A stretch of 43,848 nt of DNA, taken from assembly GCF_021442385.1 (NCBI RefSeq), contig NZ_MUZA01000053.1, positions 1 through 43,848 of the forward strand, given 5' to 3'. The notes beneath the pieces were generated by a model. It saw nothing but the letters and a program-made list of their open reading frames with translations. It had not been told where the DNA came from and made no database searches. The position numbers and the translations under genes were made by a program. Source of the stretch: Micromonospora sp. MH99 (GTDB lineage Bacteria > Actinomycetota > Actinomycetes > Mycobacteriales > Micromonosporaceae). How positions within the stretch are numbered: the first letter of the stretch is position 1; every line of letters begins with the position of its first letter. Shown here one piece after another: positions 30,255 through 39,700 of this stretch.

Positions 30255-31528
30255 CCGCGTACCTCATCACCAGCGTGAGCATCGTCGGCGCCGCGCCGAC
30301 CGACCTGCTGATCCGCGACGGCGTCGTCGCCGAGGTCGGTCCGGGGCTGTCCGCGCCGGACGCCGTGGTGGTCGACGGCACCGGGCTGGTCGCCCTGCCG
30401 GGCCTGGTCGACCTGCACACCCACCTGCGCGAGCCCGGCCGGGAGGACGCCGAGACCGTCGAGTCCGGGTCCCGGGCGGCGGCGCTGGGCGGCTACACGG
30501 CGGTCTGCGCGATGGCGAACACCTCGCCGGTCGCGGACACCGCAGGCGTCGTCGAGCAGGTCTGGCGGCTCGGCCGGGAGGCGGGGCTGGTCGACGTGCA
30601 GCCGGTGGGCGCGGTCACCGTCGGGCTGGCCGGCGAGCGCCTCGCCGAGCTGGGCGCGATGGCCGACTCCGCGGCCCGGGTGCGGATCTTCTCCGACGAC
30701 GGGCACTGCGTCGCCGACCCGTTGCTGATGCGCCGGGCCCTGGAGTACGTCAAGGCGTTCGACGGGGTCATCGCCCAGCACGCCGAGGAGCCCCGCCTCA
30801 CCGAGGGCGCCCAGATGCACGAGGGTGAGGTCTCCACCCGGCTCGGCCTGATCGGCTGGCCGGCGGTCGCCGAGGAGGCGATCATCGCCCGGGACGTGCT
30901 GCTGGCCGAGCACGTGGGCAGCCGTCTGCACGTCTGCCACGTCTCCACCGCCGGCAGCGTCGAGGTGCTGCGCCAGGCCAAGGCCCGTGGCGTACGCGTC
31001 ACCGCCGAGGTCACCCCGCACCACCTGCTGCTCACCGACGAGCGCGCGGAGAGCTACGACCCGGTCTTCAAGGTGAACCCGCCGCTGCGCACGGCCGCGG
31101 ACATCACCGCCCTGCGGTCCGCGCTCGCCGACGGCGTCATCGACATCATCGCCACCGACCACGCCCCGCACGCCGTGGAGGACAAGGAGTGCGAGTGGGC
31201 GTACGCCCGGCCGGGGATGCTCGGCCTGGAGACGGCGCTGTCCATCGCGCTCGACGTGTTCGGCCCCGAGTGGGACCTGATCGCCGAGCGGATGTCCCGC
31301 ACCCCCGCCCGGATCGCGGGGCTGACCGGGCACGGCATCGACCCGGCACCCGGCGTGCCGGCCAACCTGACAGTGATCGACCCGGCCGTCCGCCGCACCA
31401 TCGAGCCGGCGGAACTGGCCAGTCGCAGTCGTAACACCCCGTACGCCCGCATGACGCTGCCGGGTCGCATCGTGGCGACCTTCCTGCGCGGCGAGCCGAC
31501 GGTCCTGGACGGAAAGGCTGTCAAGTAA
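30251..31528 (+). CDS. pyrC: Dihydroorotase
   Basis: Cyclises carbamoyl aspartate to dihydroorotate. The 425 residues fit class I dihydroorotases: metal motif DLHTHLREPGREDAETVESG, FSDDGHCVADPLLM, HAEEPRL, HVCHVSTAGSVEVLR and IATDHAPHAVEDKECEW with the catalytic Asp. GTG 30251 overlaps the pyrB stop; its TAA stop overlaps carA by one base (TAATG). Confidence 0.97.
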   Translation: MTAYLITSVSIVGAAPTDLLIRDGVVAEVGPGLSAPDAVVVDGTGLVALPGLVDLHTHLREPGREDAETVESGSRAAALGGYTAVCAMANTSPVADTAGVVEQVWRLGREAGLVDVQPVGAVTVGLAGERLAELGAMADSAARVRIFSDDGHCVADPLLMRRALEYVKAFDGVIAQHAEEPRLTEGAQMHEGEVSTRLGLIGWPAVAEEAIIARDVLLAEHVGSRLHVCHVSTAGSVEVLRQAKARGVRVTAEVTPHHLLLTDERAESYDPVFKVNPPLRTAADITALRSALADGVIDIIATDHAPHAVEDKECEWAYARPGMLGLETALSIALDVFGPEWDLIAERMSRTPARIAGLTGHGIDPAPGVPANLTVIDPAVRRTIEPAELASRSRNTPYARMTLPGRIVATFLRGEPTVLDGKAVK

Positions 31529-32721
31529 TGGTCAAGCGCAGACCCGCGATCCTCGTCCTCGAGGACGGGCGCACGTTCCCCGGTGAGGCGTACGGCAGCG
31601 TCGGTGAGACCTTCGGCGAGGCGGTCTTCAACACCGGCATGACCGGTTACCAGGAGACGCTCACCGATCCGTCCTATCACCGGCAGGTGGTGGTGCAGAC
31701 CGCGCCGCACATCGGCAACACCGGCGTCAACGGCGAGGACGACGAGTCCGGCCGGATCTGGGTGGCCGGCTACGTCGTCCGCGACCCGGCCCGGATCGGC
31801 TCGAACTGGCGGGCCACCGGCAGCCTGGAGGACCGCCTCGCCACCGAGGGTGTGGTGGGCATCAGCGGCGTGGACACCCGGGCGTTGACCCGGCACCTGC
31901 GCGAGCGGGGCGCCATGCGGGTGGGCATCTCCAGCGTCGAGAAGGACCCGCAGAGCCTGCTGGCCCGGGTCCGGCAGTCGCCGCAGATGGTCGGCGCGGA
32001 CCTGTCCGCCGAGGTGACCACCACCGAGCCGTACGTTATCGAGGCGCTCGGCGAGCACCGGTTCACCGTGGCGGCGCTGGATCTGGGCATCAAGCGCAAC
32101 GTGCCGCGCCGGCTGGCCGCGCGCGGGGTGACCACCCACGTGCTGCCGGCCTCGTCGAGCATCGAGGACCTGCTGGCCACCGGCGCCGACGCCGTCTTCC
32201 TGTCGCCCGGCCCCGGCGACCCGGCGACGGCTGACGGCCCGGTGGCGCTGGCCCGGGAGGCGCTGCGGCGAGAGGTGCCGCTGTTCGGCATCTGCTTCGG
32301 CAGCCAGATCCTCGGCCGGGCGCTCGGCTTCGGCACCTACAAGCTGGGCTACGGCCACCGGGGGATCAACCAGCCGGTGCTCGACCGGGCCACCGGCAAG
32401 GTCGAGGTGACCAGCCACAACCACGGCTTCGCCGTCCAGGTGCCGGGTGCCGGCGTCGGCGCTGTCGTCCCCGACCAGGTGATCGACACCGACTTCGGTG
32501 GCGTTCAGGTGTCCCACGTCTGCCTCAATGACAACGTGGTCGAGGGGCTGCGGGCGATCGACGTGCCCGCGTTCACCGTCCAGTACCACCCGGAGGCGGC
32601 AGCCGGCCCGCACGACGCGGACTACCTCTTCGACCGATTCGCCGAGCTGATCGAGGGCCGTGCCCACGACCGGCGGCCCAGTGAGGGCCGGACCCACAGC
32701 GAGGGGCGCAGCAATGCCTAA
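31528..32721 (+). CDS. carA: Carbamoyl phosphate synthase small subunit
   Basis: Glutaminase subunit that supplies ammonia to CarB. The 397 residues have the N-terminal CPSase_sm domain (LEDGRTFPGEAYGSVGETFGEAVFNTGMTGYQETLTDPSY) and the class I GATase with nucleophile Cys in LFGICFGSQILGRALG and the His/Glu pair in VQYHPEAAAGPHD. The C-terminal tail is repetitive and charged (GRAHDRRPSEGRTHSEGRSN). It overlaps carB by 8 bases. Confidence 0.97.
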   Translation: MVKRRPAILVLEDGRTFPGEAYGSVGETFGEAVFNTGMTGYQETLTDPSYHRQVVVQTAPHIGNTGVNGEDDESGRIWVAGYVVRDPARIGSNWRATGSLEDRLATEGVVGISGVDTRALTRHLRERGAMRVGISSVEKDPQSLLARVRQSPQMVGADLSAEVTTTEPYVIEALGEHRFTVAALDLGIKRNVPRRLAARGVTTHVLPASSSIEDLLATGADAVFLSPGPGDPATADGPVALAREALRREVPLFGICFGSQILGRALGFGTYKLGYGHRGINQPVLDRATGKVEVTSHNHGFAVQVPGAGVGAVVPDQVIDTDFGGVQVSHVCLNDNVVEGLRAIDVPAFTVQYHPEAAAGPHDADYLFDRFAELIEGRAHDRRPSEGRTHSEGRSNA

Positions 32722-35700
32722 GCGGACCGATCTCAAGCACATCCTGGTGATCGGCTCCGGGCCGATCGTCATCGGGCAGGCCTGCGAGTTCGACTACTCC
32801 GGCACCCAGGCGTGCCGGGTGCTGCGCAGCGAGGGGATCCGGGTCAGCCTGGTCAACTCCAACCCCGCCACGATCATGACGGACCCCGAGTTCGCCGACG
32901 CCACGTACGTCGAGCCGATCACCCCGGAGTTCGTGGAGCTGGTCATCGCCAAGGAGCGCCCGGACGCCATCCTGGCCACCCTCGGCGGGCAGACCGCGCT
33001 GAACACGGCAGTCGCCCTGCACGAGGCCGGCGTCCTGGACAAGTACGGCGTCGAGCTGATCGGCGCGAACATCGACGCCATCAACCGGGGCGAGGACCGC
33101 CAGCTGTTCAAGGAGATCGTGGCGAAGGCCGGCGTACGCCTGGGCGTCGACGACCCGGCCGGGCTGGTGCCCCGCTCCCGGGTGTGCCACTCCATGGACG
33201 AGGTCGAGGCGACAGTCGCCGAGCTGGGCCTGCCGGTGGTGATCCGGCCGTCGTTCACCATGGGTGGCCTGGGCTCCGGCATGGCGCACACGCCCCAGGA
33301 CCTGGCCCGCATCGCCGGTGACGGCCTGACCGCCAGCCCGGTGCACGAGGTGCTCATCGAGGAGAGCGTGCTCGGCTGGAAGGAGTACGAGCTGGAGCTG
33401 ATGCGCGACCGGCACGACAACGTGGTGGTCGTCTGCTCGATCGAGAACCTCGACCCGATGGGCGTGCACACCGGCGACAGCGTCACCGTGGCCCCGGCCA
33501 TGACGCTCACCGACCGGGAGTACCAGCGCCTGCGCGACCTGGGTATCGCCGTGCTGCGCGAGGTCGGGGTGGACACCGGCGGCTGCAACATCCAGTTCGC
33601 GGTCAACCCGGTCGACGGCCGGATCGTCGTGATCGAGATGAACCCGCGGGTGTCGCGTTCCTCGGCGTTGGCGTCCAAGGCGACCGGCTTCCCGATCGCG
33701 AAGATCGCCGCGAAGCTGGCCATCGGCTACACGCTCGACGAGATCCCCAACGACATCACGCTGAAGACCCCGGCGGCGTTCGAGCCGACCCTCGACTACG
33801 TGGTGGTGAAGATCCCCCGGTTCGCGTTCGAGAAGTTCCCCGGCGCGGACCCGGAGCTGACCACCACCATGAAGTCGGTGGGCGAGGCGATGAGCCTCGG
33901 GCGCAACTTCACCGAGGCGCTGAACAAGGCGATGCGCTCGCTGGAGACCAAGGCCACCGGCTTCTGGACGCAACCCGACCCGGCCGACGCGACGCGGGAG
34001 AACACCCTCGCCGCGCTGCGTGTCCCGCACGACGGCCGGCTCTACACGGTGGAGCGGGCGCTGCGCCTCGGCGCGTCGATCGCCGAGGTCGCCGAGGCGT
34101 CCGGCGGGATCGACCCGTGGTTCCTGGACCAGATCGTCGCGCTGATCGAGCTGCGCGCCGAGATCGTCGACGCGCCGGTGCTCGACGCCGAGCTGCTGCG
34201 TCGCGCCAAGCGGGCCGGCCTGTCCGACCGGCAGCTCGCCGCGCTGCGTCCGGAGCTGGCGGCCGAGGACGGCGTACGGACCCTGCGGCACCGCCTCGAC
34301 GTGCGCCCGGTCTACAAGACGGTGGACACCTGCGCGGCCGAGTTCGAGGCCACCACGCCGTACCACTACTCCACGTACGACACCGAGACCGAGGTCGTGC
34401 CGTCGGACCGGCCGAAGGTGCTGATCCTGGGCTCCGGTCCGAACCGGATCGGGCAGGGCATCGAGTTCGACTACTCGTGCGTGCACGCGGTCCAGGCGCT
34501 GCGGTCGGCCGGTTACGAGACCGTCATGGTCAACTGCAACCCCGAGACGGTTTCCACCGACTACGACACCGCCGACCGGCTCTACTTCGAACCGCTGACC
34601 TTCGAGGACGTCCTGGAGGTCTGGCACGCGGAGGACTCGTCCGGCCGGGCGGCCGGCGGGCCGGGCGTCGTCGGGGTGGTCGTGCAGCTCGGCGGGCAGA
34701 CCCCGCTGGGGTTGGCGCAGCGGCTCAAGAACGCGGGCGTGCCGATCGTCGGCACCTCCCCGGAGTCGATCCACCTGGCCGAGGAGCGGGGCGCGTTCGG
34801 CGCGGTGCTGGCCCGTGCCGGGCTGCGCGCGCCGGCGCACGGCATGGCCACGTCCTACGACGAGGCCAAGACGATCGCCGACGAGATCGGCTACCCGGTG
34901 CTGGTCCGCCCGTCGTACGTGCTGGGCGGGCGGGGCATGGAGATCGTCTACGACGACCCGACGCTGCGCGACTACATCGGTCGGGCCACCGACATCTCCG
35001 GCGACCACCCGGTGCTGGTGGACCGGTTCCTCGACGACGCCATCGAGATCGACGTGGACGCCCTGTGCGACGCCGACGGCGCGGTCTACATCGGTGGCGT
35101 GATGGAGCACATCGAGGAGGCCGGGATCCACTCCGGCGACTCGTCCTGCGCGTTGCCGCCGATCACCCTCGCGGGGTCGCACCTGGCCGAGGTCCGCCGC
35201 TACACCGAGGCGATCGCCCGCGGTGTCGGCGTGCGCGGTCTGCTCAACGTGCAGTACGCGCTCAAGGACGACGTGCTCTACGTCCTGGAGGCCAACCCGC
35301 GCGCGTCGCGGACCGTCCCGTTCGTCTCGAAGGCGACTGCCGTTCCGCTGGCCAAGGCCGCCGCCCGGATCGCGCTCGGCGCGACGATCGCCGAGCTGCG
35401 CGCCGAGGGCCTGCTCCCGGCGACGGGGGACGGGGGCACGATGCCCGCCGACGCGCCGATCGCGGTCAAGGAGGCGGTGCTGCCGTTCAAGCGCTTCCGG
35501 ACCCGGGCGGGCAAGGGGATCGACTCGCTGCTCGGCCCGGAGATGAAGTCGACAGGCGAGGTGATGGGCATCGACACCAACTTCGGGCACGCCTTCGCCA
35601 AGAGCCAGTCGGCCGCGTACGGGTCGTTGCCGACCGCCGGGAAGATCTTCGTGTCGGTGGCCAACCGGGACAAGCGCGGCATGATCTTCCCGATCAAGCG

Positions 35701-36061
35701 GCTGGCCGACCTGGGCTTCGAGATCGTGGCGACCACCGGCACCGCCGAGGTGCTGCGCCGGCACGGCATCGCCTGCGAGCAGATCCGCAAGCACTACCAG
35801 GCGGGCGAGGGGGACGACGCGGTGTCGCTGATCCTGCGCGGCGACGTGGCTCTGGTGATCAACACGCCGCAGGGCTCGGGCGCCAGCGCCCGCTCGGACG
35901 GCTACGAGATCCGCAGCGCCGCCGTCACCGCCGACATCCCCTGCATCACCACGGTTCCGGGCGCGGCTGCCGCGGTCATGGGCATCGAGGCGCGCATCCG
36001 GGGCGACATGCAGGTGCGCCCGCTGCAGGACCTGCACGCCACCCTCCGGGCGGCCCAGTGA
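32714..36061 (+). CDS. carB: Carbamoyl phosphate synthase large subunit
   Basis: Makes carbamoyl phosphate from bicarbonate, ammonia and two ATP. ATG 32714 (MPKRTDLKHILVIGSGPIVIGQACEFDYSG) follows GAGGGG and gives 1115 residues, the full length. The two homologous ATP-grasp halves are clear: the second starts at KVLILGSGPNRIGQGIEFDYSCVHA (about residue 570). The C-terminal MGS allosteric domain (IFVSVANRDKRGMIFPIKRLADLGFEIVATTGTAEVL) is present, so UMP control is possible. Coupled to carA (8 bases) and pyrD (4 bases, GTGA). Confidence 0.98.
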   Translation: MPKRTDLKHILVIGSGPIVIGQACEFDYSGTQACRVLRSEGIRVSLVNSNPATIMTDPEFADATYVEPITPEFVELVIAKERPDAILATLGGQTALNTAVALHEAGVLDKYGVELIGANIDAINRGEDRQLFKEIVAKAGVRLGVDDPAGLVPRSRVCHSMDEVEATVAELGLPVVIRPSFTMGGLGSGMAHTPQDLARIAGDGLTASPVHEVLIEESVLGWKEYELELMRDRHDNVVVVCSIENLDPMGVHTGDSVTVAPAMTLTDREYQRLRDLGIAVLREVGVDTGGCNIQFAVNPVDGRIVVIEMNPRVSRSSALASKATGFPIAKIAAKLAIGYTLDEIPNDITLKTPAAFEPTLDYVVVKIPRFAFEKFPGADPELTTTMKSVGEAMSLGRNFTEALNKAMRSLETKATGFWTQPDPADATRENTLAALRVPHDGRLYTVERALRLGASIAEVAEASGGIDPWFLDQIVALIELRAEIVDAPVLDAELLRRAKRAGLSDRQLAALRPELAAEDGVRTLRHRLDVRPVYKTVDTCAAEFEATTPYHYSTYDTETEVVPSDRPKVLILGSGPNRIGQGIEFDYSCVHAVQALRSAGYETVMVNCNPETVSTDYDTADRLYFEPLTFEDVLEVWHAEDSSGRAAGGPGVVGVVVQLGGQTPLGLAQRLKNAGVPIVGTSPESIHLAEERGAFGAVLARAGLRAPAHGMATSYDEAKTIADEIGYPVLVRPSYVLGGRGMEIVYDDPTLRDYIGRATDISGDHPVLVDRFLDDAIEIDVDALCDADGAVYIGGVMEHIEEAGIHSGDSSCALPPITLAGSHLAEVRRYTEAIARGVGVRGLLNVQYALKDDVLYVLEANPRASRTVPFVSKATAVPLAKAAARIALGATIAELRAEGLLPATGDGGTMPADAPIAVKEAVLPFKRFRTRAGKGIDSLLGPEMKSTGEVMGIDTNFGHAFAKSQSAAYGSLPTAGKIFVSVANRDKRGMIFPIKRLADLGFEIVATTGTAEVLRRHGIACEQIRKHYQAGEGDDAVSLILRGDVALVINTPQGSGASARSDGYEIRSAAVTADIPCITTVPGAAAAVMGIEARIRGDMQVRPLQDLHATLRAAQ

Positions 36062-37104
36062 CCCTGTTCGAGCGGGTCGTGCGGCCGGGGTTGTTCCGTC
36101 TCGGCGGCGGCGACGCCGAGGCGGCGCACGAGTGGACGCTGCGGCGGTTGGCCGGGCTGTCGCGGCGTCCGGTGGCCCTCGCGGCCCTGCGGGCCCGCTA
36201 CGCCGTCCAGGCGCCCCGCACGGTGTTCGGCGTGCGGTTCCCCAACCCGGTCGGCCTGGCCGCCGGCATGGACAAGGACGGCGCCGCGCTGGCGGCCTGG
36301 CCGGCGCTCGGCTTCGGCTTCGTCGAGGTCGGCACGGTGACGGCGCACGCCCAGCCGGGCAACCCCCGGCCGCGCCTGTTCCGGCTGCCGGCCAGCGAGG
36401 CCGTGGTCAACCGGATGGGCTTCAACAACGCCGGGGCCGCCGCGCTGGCCGCCCGGCTGGACGCGCTGCCGCGCCCCATCGGGGTGCCGTTGGGGATCTC
36501 ACTCGGCAAGTCCAAGGTGACCCCGCTGGACGAGGCGGTCGAGGACTACCTCGCCTCGTACCGGGCGCTACGCGGGCACGGCGACTACTTCGCGGTCAAC
36601 GTGTCCTCGCCGAACACCCCGGGCCTGCGGTCGTTGCAGGACCGCGAGCACCTGGACGCGCTGCTCGGCGCGCTGGTGGGGGAGAAGCCGGTGCTGGTCA
36701 AGATCGCGCCGGATCTGACCGAGGCGGCGATCGCCGAGCTGCTGGAGGTCTGCCTGGCCCGGGGCGCCGCCGGGGTGATCGCCACCAACACCACGCTGGC
36801 CCGTACCGGGCTGGCCACGGCCGACTCCGAGCGCGGCGCCCAGGCCGGTGGCCTGTCCGGTCGACCGCTGACCGGGCGGGCTCGGGAGGTGGTCGCGTTC
36901 GTCCACCGTGAGACCGGCGGCCGGCTACCGATCATCGGAGTCGGCGGGGTGCTCGATCCGGACGACGCGGCGCGGATGTTCGATGCCGGCGCCGCCCTGG
37001 TGCAGCTCTACACCGGCTTCATCTACCGCGGCCCGGCCCTGGTGCGCGCCGCCGCCCGCGCGAGCGCCACCGCGGCGACACCGGATCCGGTCGCCGGCCG
37101 GTGA
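36058..37104 (+). CDS. pyrD: Dihydroorotate dehydrogenase (quinone), class 2
   Basis: Oxidises dihydroorotate to orotate with FMN, passing electrons to membrane quinone. GTG 36058 overlaps the carB stop and gives 348 residues. The N-terminal membrane-associating helices (VTLFERVVRPGLFRL, AHEWTLRRLAGL) mark class 2. NPVGLAAGMDKDG, NRMGFNNAG, the catalytic serine in NVSSPNTPGLR, and GGLSGRPLTGRA with the GVGGV phosphate site are intact. A 238-base gap with a palindromic repeat follows. Confidence 0.97.
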   Translation: MTLFERVVRPGLFRLGGGDAEAAHEWTLRRLAGLSRRPVALAALRARYAVQAPRTVFGVRFPNPVGLAAGMDKDGAALAAWPALGFGFVEVGTVTAHAQPGNPRPRLFRLPASEAVVNRMGFNNAGAAALAARLDALPRPIGVPLGISLGKSKVTPLDEAVEDYLASYRALRGHGDYFAVNVSSPNTPGLRSLQDREHLDALLGALVGEKPVLVKIAPDLTEAAIAELLEVCLARGAAGVIATNTTLARTGLATADSERGAQAGGLSGRPLTGRAREVVAFVHRETGGRLPIIGVGGVLDPDDAARMFDAGAALVQLYTGFIYRGPALVRAAARASATAATPDPVAGR

Positions 37105-37174
37105 GCAGGCCTCGGCCCGGCGGCACCGTCGAGTCCGTGTGTCGGTCGGCCGAGGACCCCGACCGGTCACTGCT

Positions 37175-37259
37175 GCCTTTGCACTGCTTCAACCGAGGCA
37201 ACAGTGGGCGTCCGATATCCGGACACCCACTGTTGCCTCCGCTGAAGCAGAGCAAAGGC
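37175..37259. repeat. Palindromic repeat element, copy 2 (85-base hairpin)
   Basis: Arms 37175-37214 and 37220-37259 pair at 36 of 40 positions around a 5-base centre (ATATC at 37215-37219). Bases 37229-37258 are identical to 26712-26741 of copy 1. It fills the gap between pyrD and bioA. It may end pyrD transcripts or act as a mobile palindromic unit. Confidence 0.8.
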
Positions 37260-37342
37260 GGATGGGGAGAGGTGCCGCCCGGCCGCGCGGCCCGTCGTCC
37301 GGCCCACCGCCTGGTCCGCCGTCCGGTCCGGAAGGAGCACGC

Positions 37343-38617
37343 ATGACGCCCGAGGAGATCCTGGCCACCGACCGGGCGCACGTCTGGCACCCGTACGCCG
37401 CCCTGCCGCCGGCGAACGCGCCGTACGTGGTGCGGAGCGCCGAGGGCGTACGGCTGACCCTGGCCGACGGCCGCGAGCTGGTGGACGGCATGTCGTCCTG
37501 GTGGGCGGCGATCCACGGCTACCGGCACCCGGTGCTGGACGCGGCAGTGACCGACCAGCTCGCCCGGATGAGCCACGTGATGTTCGGCGGCCTCACCCAC
37601 GAGCCCGCGGTGCAGCTCGCGCGGACCCTCGTCGAGCTGGCCCCGGAAGGTCTGGAGCACGTGTTCCTGGCCGACTCCGGCTCGGTGAGCGTCGAGGTGG
37701 CGGCGAAGATGTGCCTGCAGTACCAGCGGGCCGTCGGGCGGCCGCAGCGGCGCCGGCTGGCGACCTGGCGGGGCGGCTACCACGGCGACACGTTCCACCC
37801 GATGAGCGTCTGCGACCCGGAGGGCGGGATGCACCACCTCTGGGGTGACGTGCTGCCCCGGCAGATCTTCGCCCCGGTGCCGCCCGGCGGCTTCACCGAC
37901 CCGCCGGACGAGGCGTACGTGGCGGCGTTGGTGGACACCGTCGAGCGGCACGCCGACGAGCTGGCCGCGGTGATCGTCGAGCCCGTCGTCCAGGGCGCCG
38001 GCGGGATGCGGTTCCACCATCCGGGTTATCTGCGGGTGCTGCGCGAGGTGACCCGCGCGCACGGGGTGCTGCTGATCTTCGACGAGATCGCGACCGGGTT
38101 CGGCCGTACCGGCGCGATGTTCGCCGCCGAGCACGCCGGGGTGGCCCCGGACGTGATGTGCGTGGGCAAGGCGCTCACCGGGGGCTACCTGACCCTGGCC
38201 GCGACGCTGTGCACCGCCGAGGTCGCCCGGGGGATCTCCGCCGACGGCGTGCTGGCGCACGGGCCCACGTTCATGGGCAACCCGCTGGCCTGCGCGGTCG
38301 CCAACGCCTCCATCGGGCTGCTGCGGGCCGGAGACTGGGCGGCGCAGGTGTCCCGGGTCGGCGCCGGTCTGCGCGCCGGCCTGGAGCCGCTGCGTGCCGC
38401 GCCGGGCGTGGCGGATGTGCGGGTGCTCGGGGCGATCGGTGTGGTCCAGCTCGACCACGAGGTCGACCTCGGCGCGGCCACCGCGGCGGCCGTCGAGCGG
38501 GGCGTCTGGCTGCGGCCGTTCCGCGACCTGATCTACACGATGCCGCCGTACGTCACCGACGACGCCGACCTGGCCCGTATCGCGGCCGGGGTGGCGGCGG
38601 CGGTGGCCGCCGGCTGA
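37343..38617 (+). CDS. bioA: Adenosylmethionine--8-amino-7-oxononanoate aminotransferase
   Basis: Biotin pathway enzyme that converts KAPA to DAPA using SAM as amino donor. ATG 37343 follows GAAGGAG and gives 424 residues. HVWHPYAALPPANAPYVV and DGMSSWWAAIHGYRHP are typical of BioA; the PLP lysine is in CVGKALTGGYLTLAATLC, with the Asp in LLIFDEIATGFGRTG. HGPTFMGNPLACAVANAS is present. Other bio genes are not in the window. It interrupts pyrD-pyrF, which is unusual; a palindromic repeat lies just upstream. Confidence 0.95.
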   Translation: MTPEEILATDRAHVWHPYAALPPANAPYVVRSAEGVRLTLADGRELVDGMSSWWAAIHGYRHPVLDAAVTDQLARMSHVMFGGLTHEPAVQLARTLVELAPEGLEHVFLADSGSVSVEVAAKMCLQYQRAVGRPQRRRLATWRGGYHGDTFHPMSVCDPEGGMHHLWGDVLPRQIFAPVPPGGFTDPPDEAYVAALVDTVERHADELAAVIVEPVVQGAGGMRFHHPGYLRVLREVTRAHGVLLIFDEIATGFGRTGAMFAAEHAGVAPDVMCVGKALTGGYLTLAATLCTAEVARGISADGVLAHGPTFMGNPLACAVANASIGLLRAGDWAAQVSRVGAGLRAGLEPLRAAPGVADVRVLGAIGVVQLDHEVDLGAATAAAVERGVWLRPFRDLIYTMPPYVTDDADLARIAAGVAAAVAAG

Positions 38618-38685
38618 GCGGTCCCGGTCAACGAGTACGCCCCGAGGCGGTCCGCCGCCCGGACGAGTAGAGGAGAAGTGCACAG

Positions 38686-39522
38686 ATGGAGAGCTTCGGC
38701 ACCCGACTGCACCGGGCCGTCAGCGAGCGCGGACCGCTCTGTGTGGGCATCGACCCGCATCCCGGTCTGCTGGCCCGGTGGGGCCTCGCGGACGACGTCG
38801 ACGGCCTCGAACGGTTCTCCCGGACCGTGGTGGACGCCCTCGGTGACCGGGTTGCGGTGGTCAAGCCTCAGTCGGCCTTTTTCGAGCGATTCGGATCCCG
38901 CGGTGTGGCGATCCTTGAGTCAACTATCCGACAGTTACGAGAAGCCGGTTCGCTCGTTCTTCTGGACGTCAAGCGTGGCGACATCGGCTCAACGGTCAGC
39001 GCGTACGCCTCCGCGTACCTTGATCCATCCAGCCCGCTGTATGTCGACGCGGTCACGGCCAGTCCCTACCTGGGAGTAGGTTCGCTGGCGCCGATGTTCG
39101 AGTTGGCCGCCAAACACGGCGGCGGGGTCTTCGTGCTGGCCCTCACCTCGAACCCCGAGGGCGCGGCCGTGCAGCGGGCCCGCACGGCCGACGGGCGAAC
39201 CGTCGCGCAGACCGTGATCGACGAGATTTCCCAGCTCAACAGGGGTGCGACCCCCCTCGGCAGCTTCGGTCTGGTGGTCGGCGCGACCATCGGTGACACC
39301 GGTCATGACCTCTCCGGGGTGGGGGGTCCGCTGCTCGCTCCGGGGCTCGGCGCGCAGGGTGCGGGCGCCGCGGATCTGCGCACCGTCTTCGGTTCCAGCC
39401 TCGCTTCGGTGCTCCCGTCGTACTCCCGGGAGGTCCTGTCGGCGGGACCGGACGCGGACGCCCTGCGGGCCGCCGCCGACCGGGTCTCGGCCGAGTGCCG
39501 GGCCGTTCTGGCTGCCCGGTGA
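38686..39522 (+). CDS. pyrF: Orotidine 5'-phosphate decarboxylase (type 2)
   Basis: Final step of UMP synthesis. The 278 residues match the longer mycobacterial-type enzyme. LCVGIDPHPGLLARWG, VAVVKPQSAFFERFG, the catalytic Lys motif VLLDVKRGDIGSTVSAYA, and GLVVGATIGDTG are present. GAGGAGAAG lies before ATG 38686. It is separated from pyrD by bioA and its 68-base downstream gap; orotate phosphoribosyltransferase (pyrE) is not in the window. Confidence 0.96.
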   Translation: MESFGTRLHRAVSERGPLCVGIDPHPGLLARWGLADDVDGLERFSRTVVDALGDRVAVVKPQSAFFERFGSRGVAILESTIRQLREAGSLVLLDVKRGDIGSTVSAYASAYLDPSSPLYVDAVTASPYLGVGSLAPMFELAAKHGGGVFVLALTSNPEGAAVQRARTADGRTVAQTVIDEISQLNRGATPLGSFGLVVGATIGDTGHDLSGVGGPLLAPGLGAQGAGAADLRTVFGSSLASVLPSYSREVLSAGPDADALRAAADRVSAECRAVLAAR

Positions 39523-39568
39523 CTGACTGACGGCTCGGTCACTTTGCGATGATCATCGCGCGCCCACG

Positions 39569-39597
39569 TTGCCGAAAGCTCCGTTGACCGCTAGTTT
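39569..39597 (+). promoter_or_regulatory. Promoter of the integration host factor gene
   Basis: TTGCCG (39569-39574), exactly 17 bases, then TAGTTT (39592-39597), in an unusually AT-rich spot about 100 bases before the GTG at 39701. A good housekeeping promoter match. It leaves a leader of about 95 bases with no recognised riboswitch. Confidence 0.55.
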
Positions 39598-39700
39598 TCC
39601 CCGCGCTGGGAACCACGGACCCCTTGGTTCACAGCGACACCACGTTTCACAGATGCGGCGGTGCGCCCCGCCCGCCGCGATAGGGACCTGAGGAGAACTG

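Noticed and set aside
32573..36037. Very long open frame (1154 codons) on the minus strand opposite carB
   Set aside because: It mirrors the third-position G/C bias of carB, has no family resemblance and low-complexity His/Arg/Gly/Asp content; carB on the plus strand is certain.
34117..36057. Upstream extension of the pyrD frame through carB
   Set aside because: Out-of-frame carB shadow; the membrane-helix start of class 2 PyrD begins at 36058.
36908..37342. Upstream extension of the bioA frame into pyrD and the repeat
   Set aside because: The extension has no BioA similarity and passes through the palindromic element; ATG 37343 has a good ribosome binding site.
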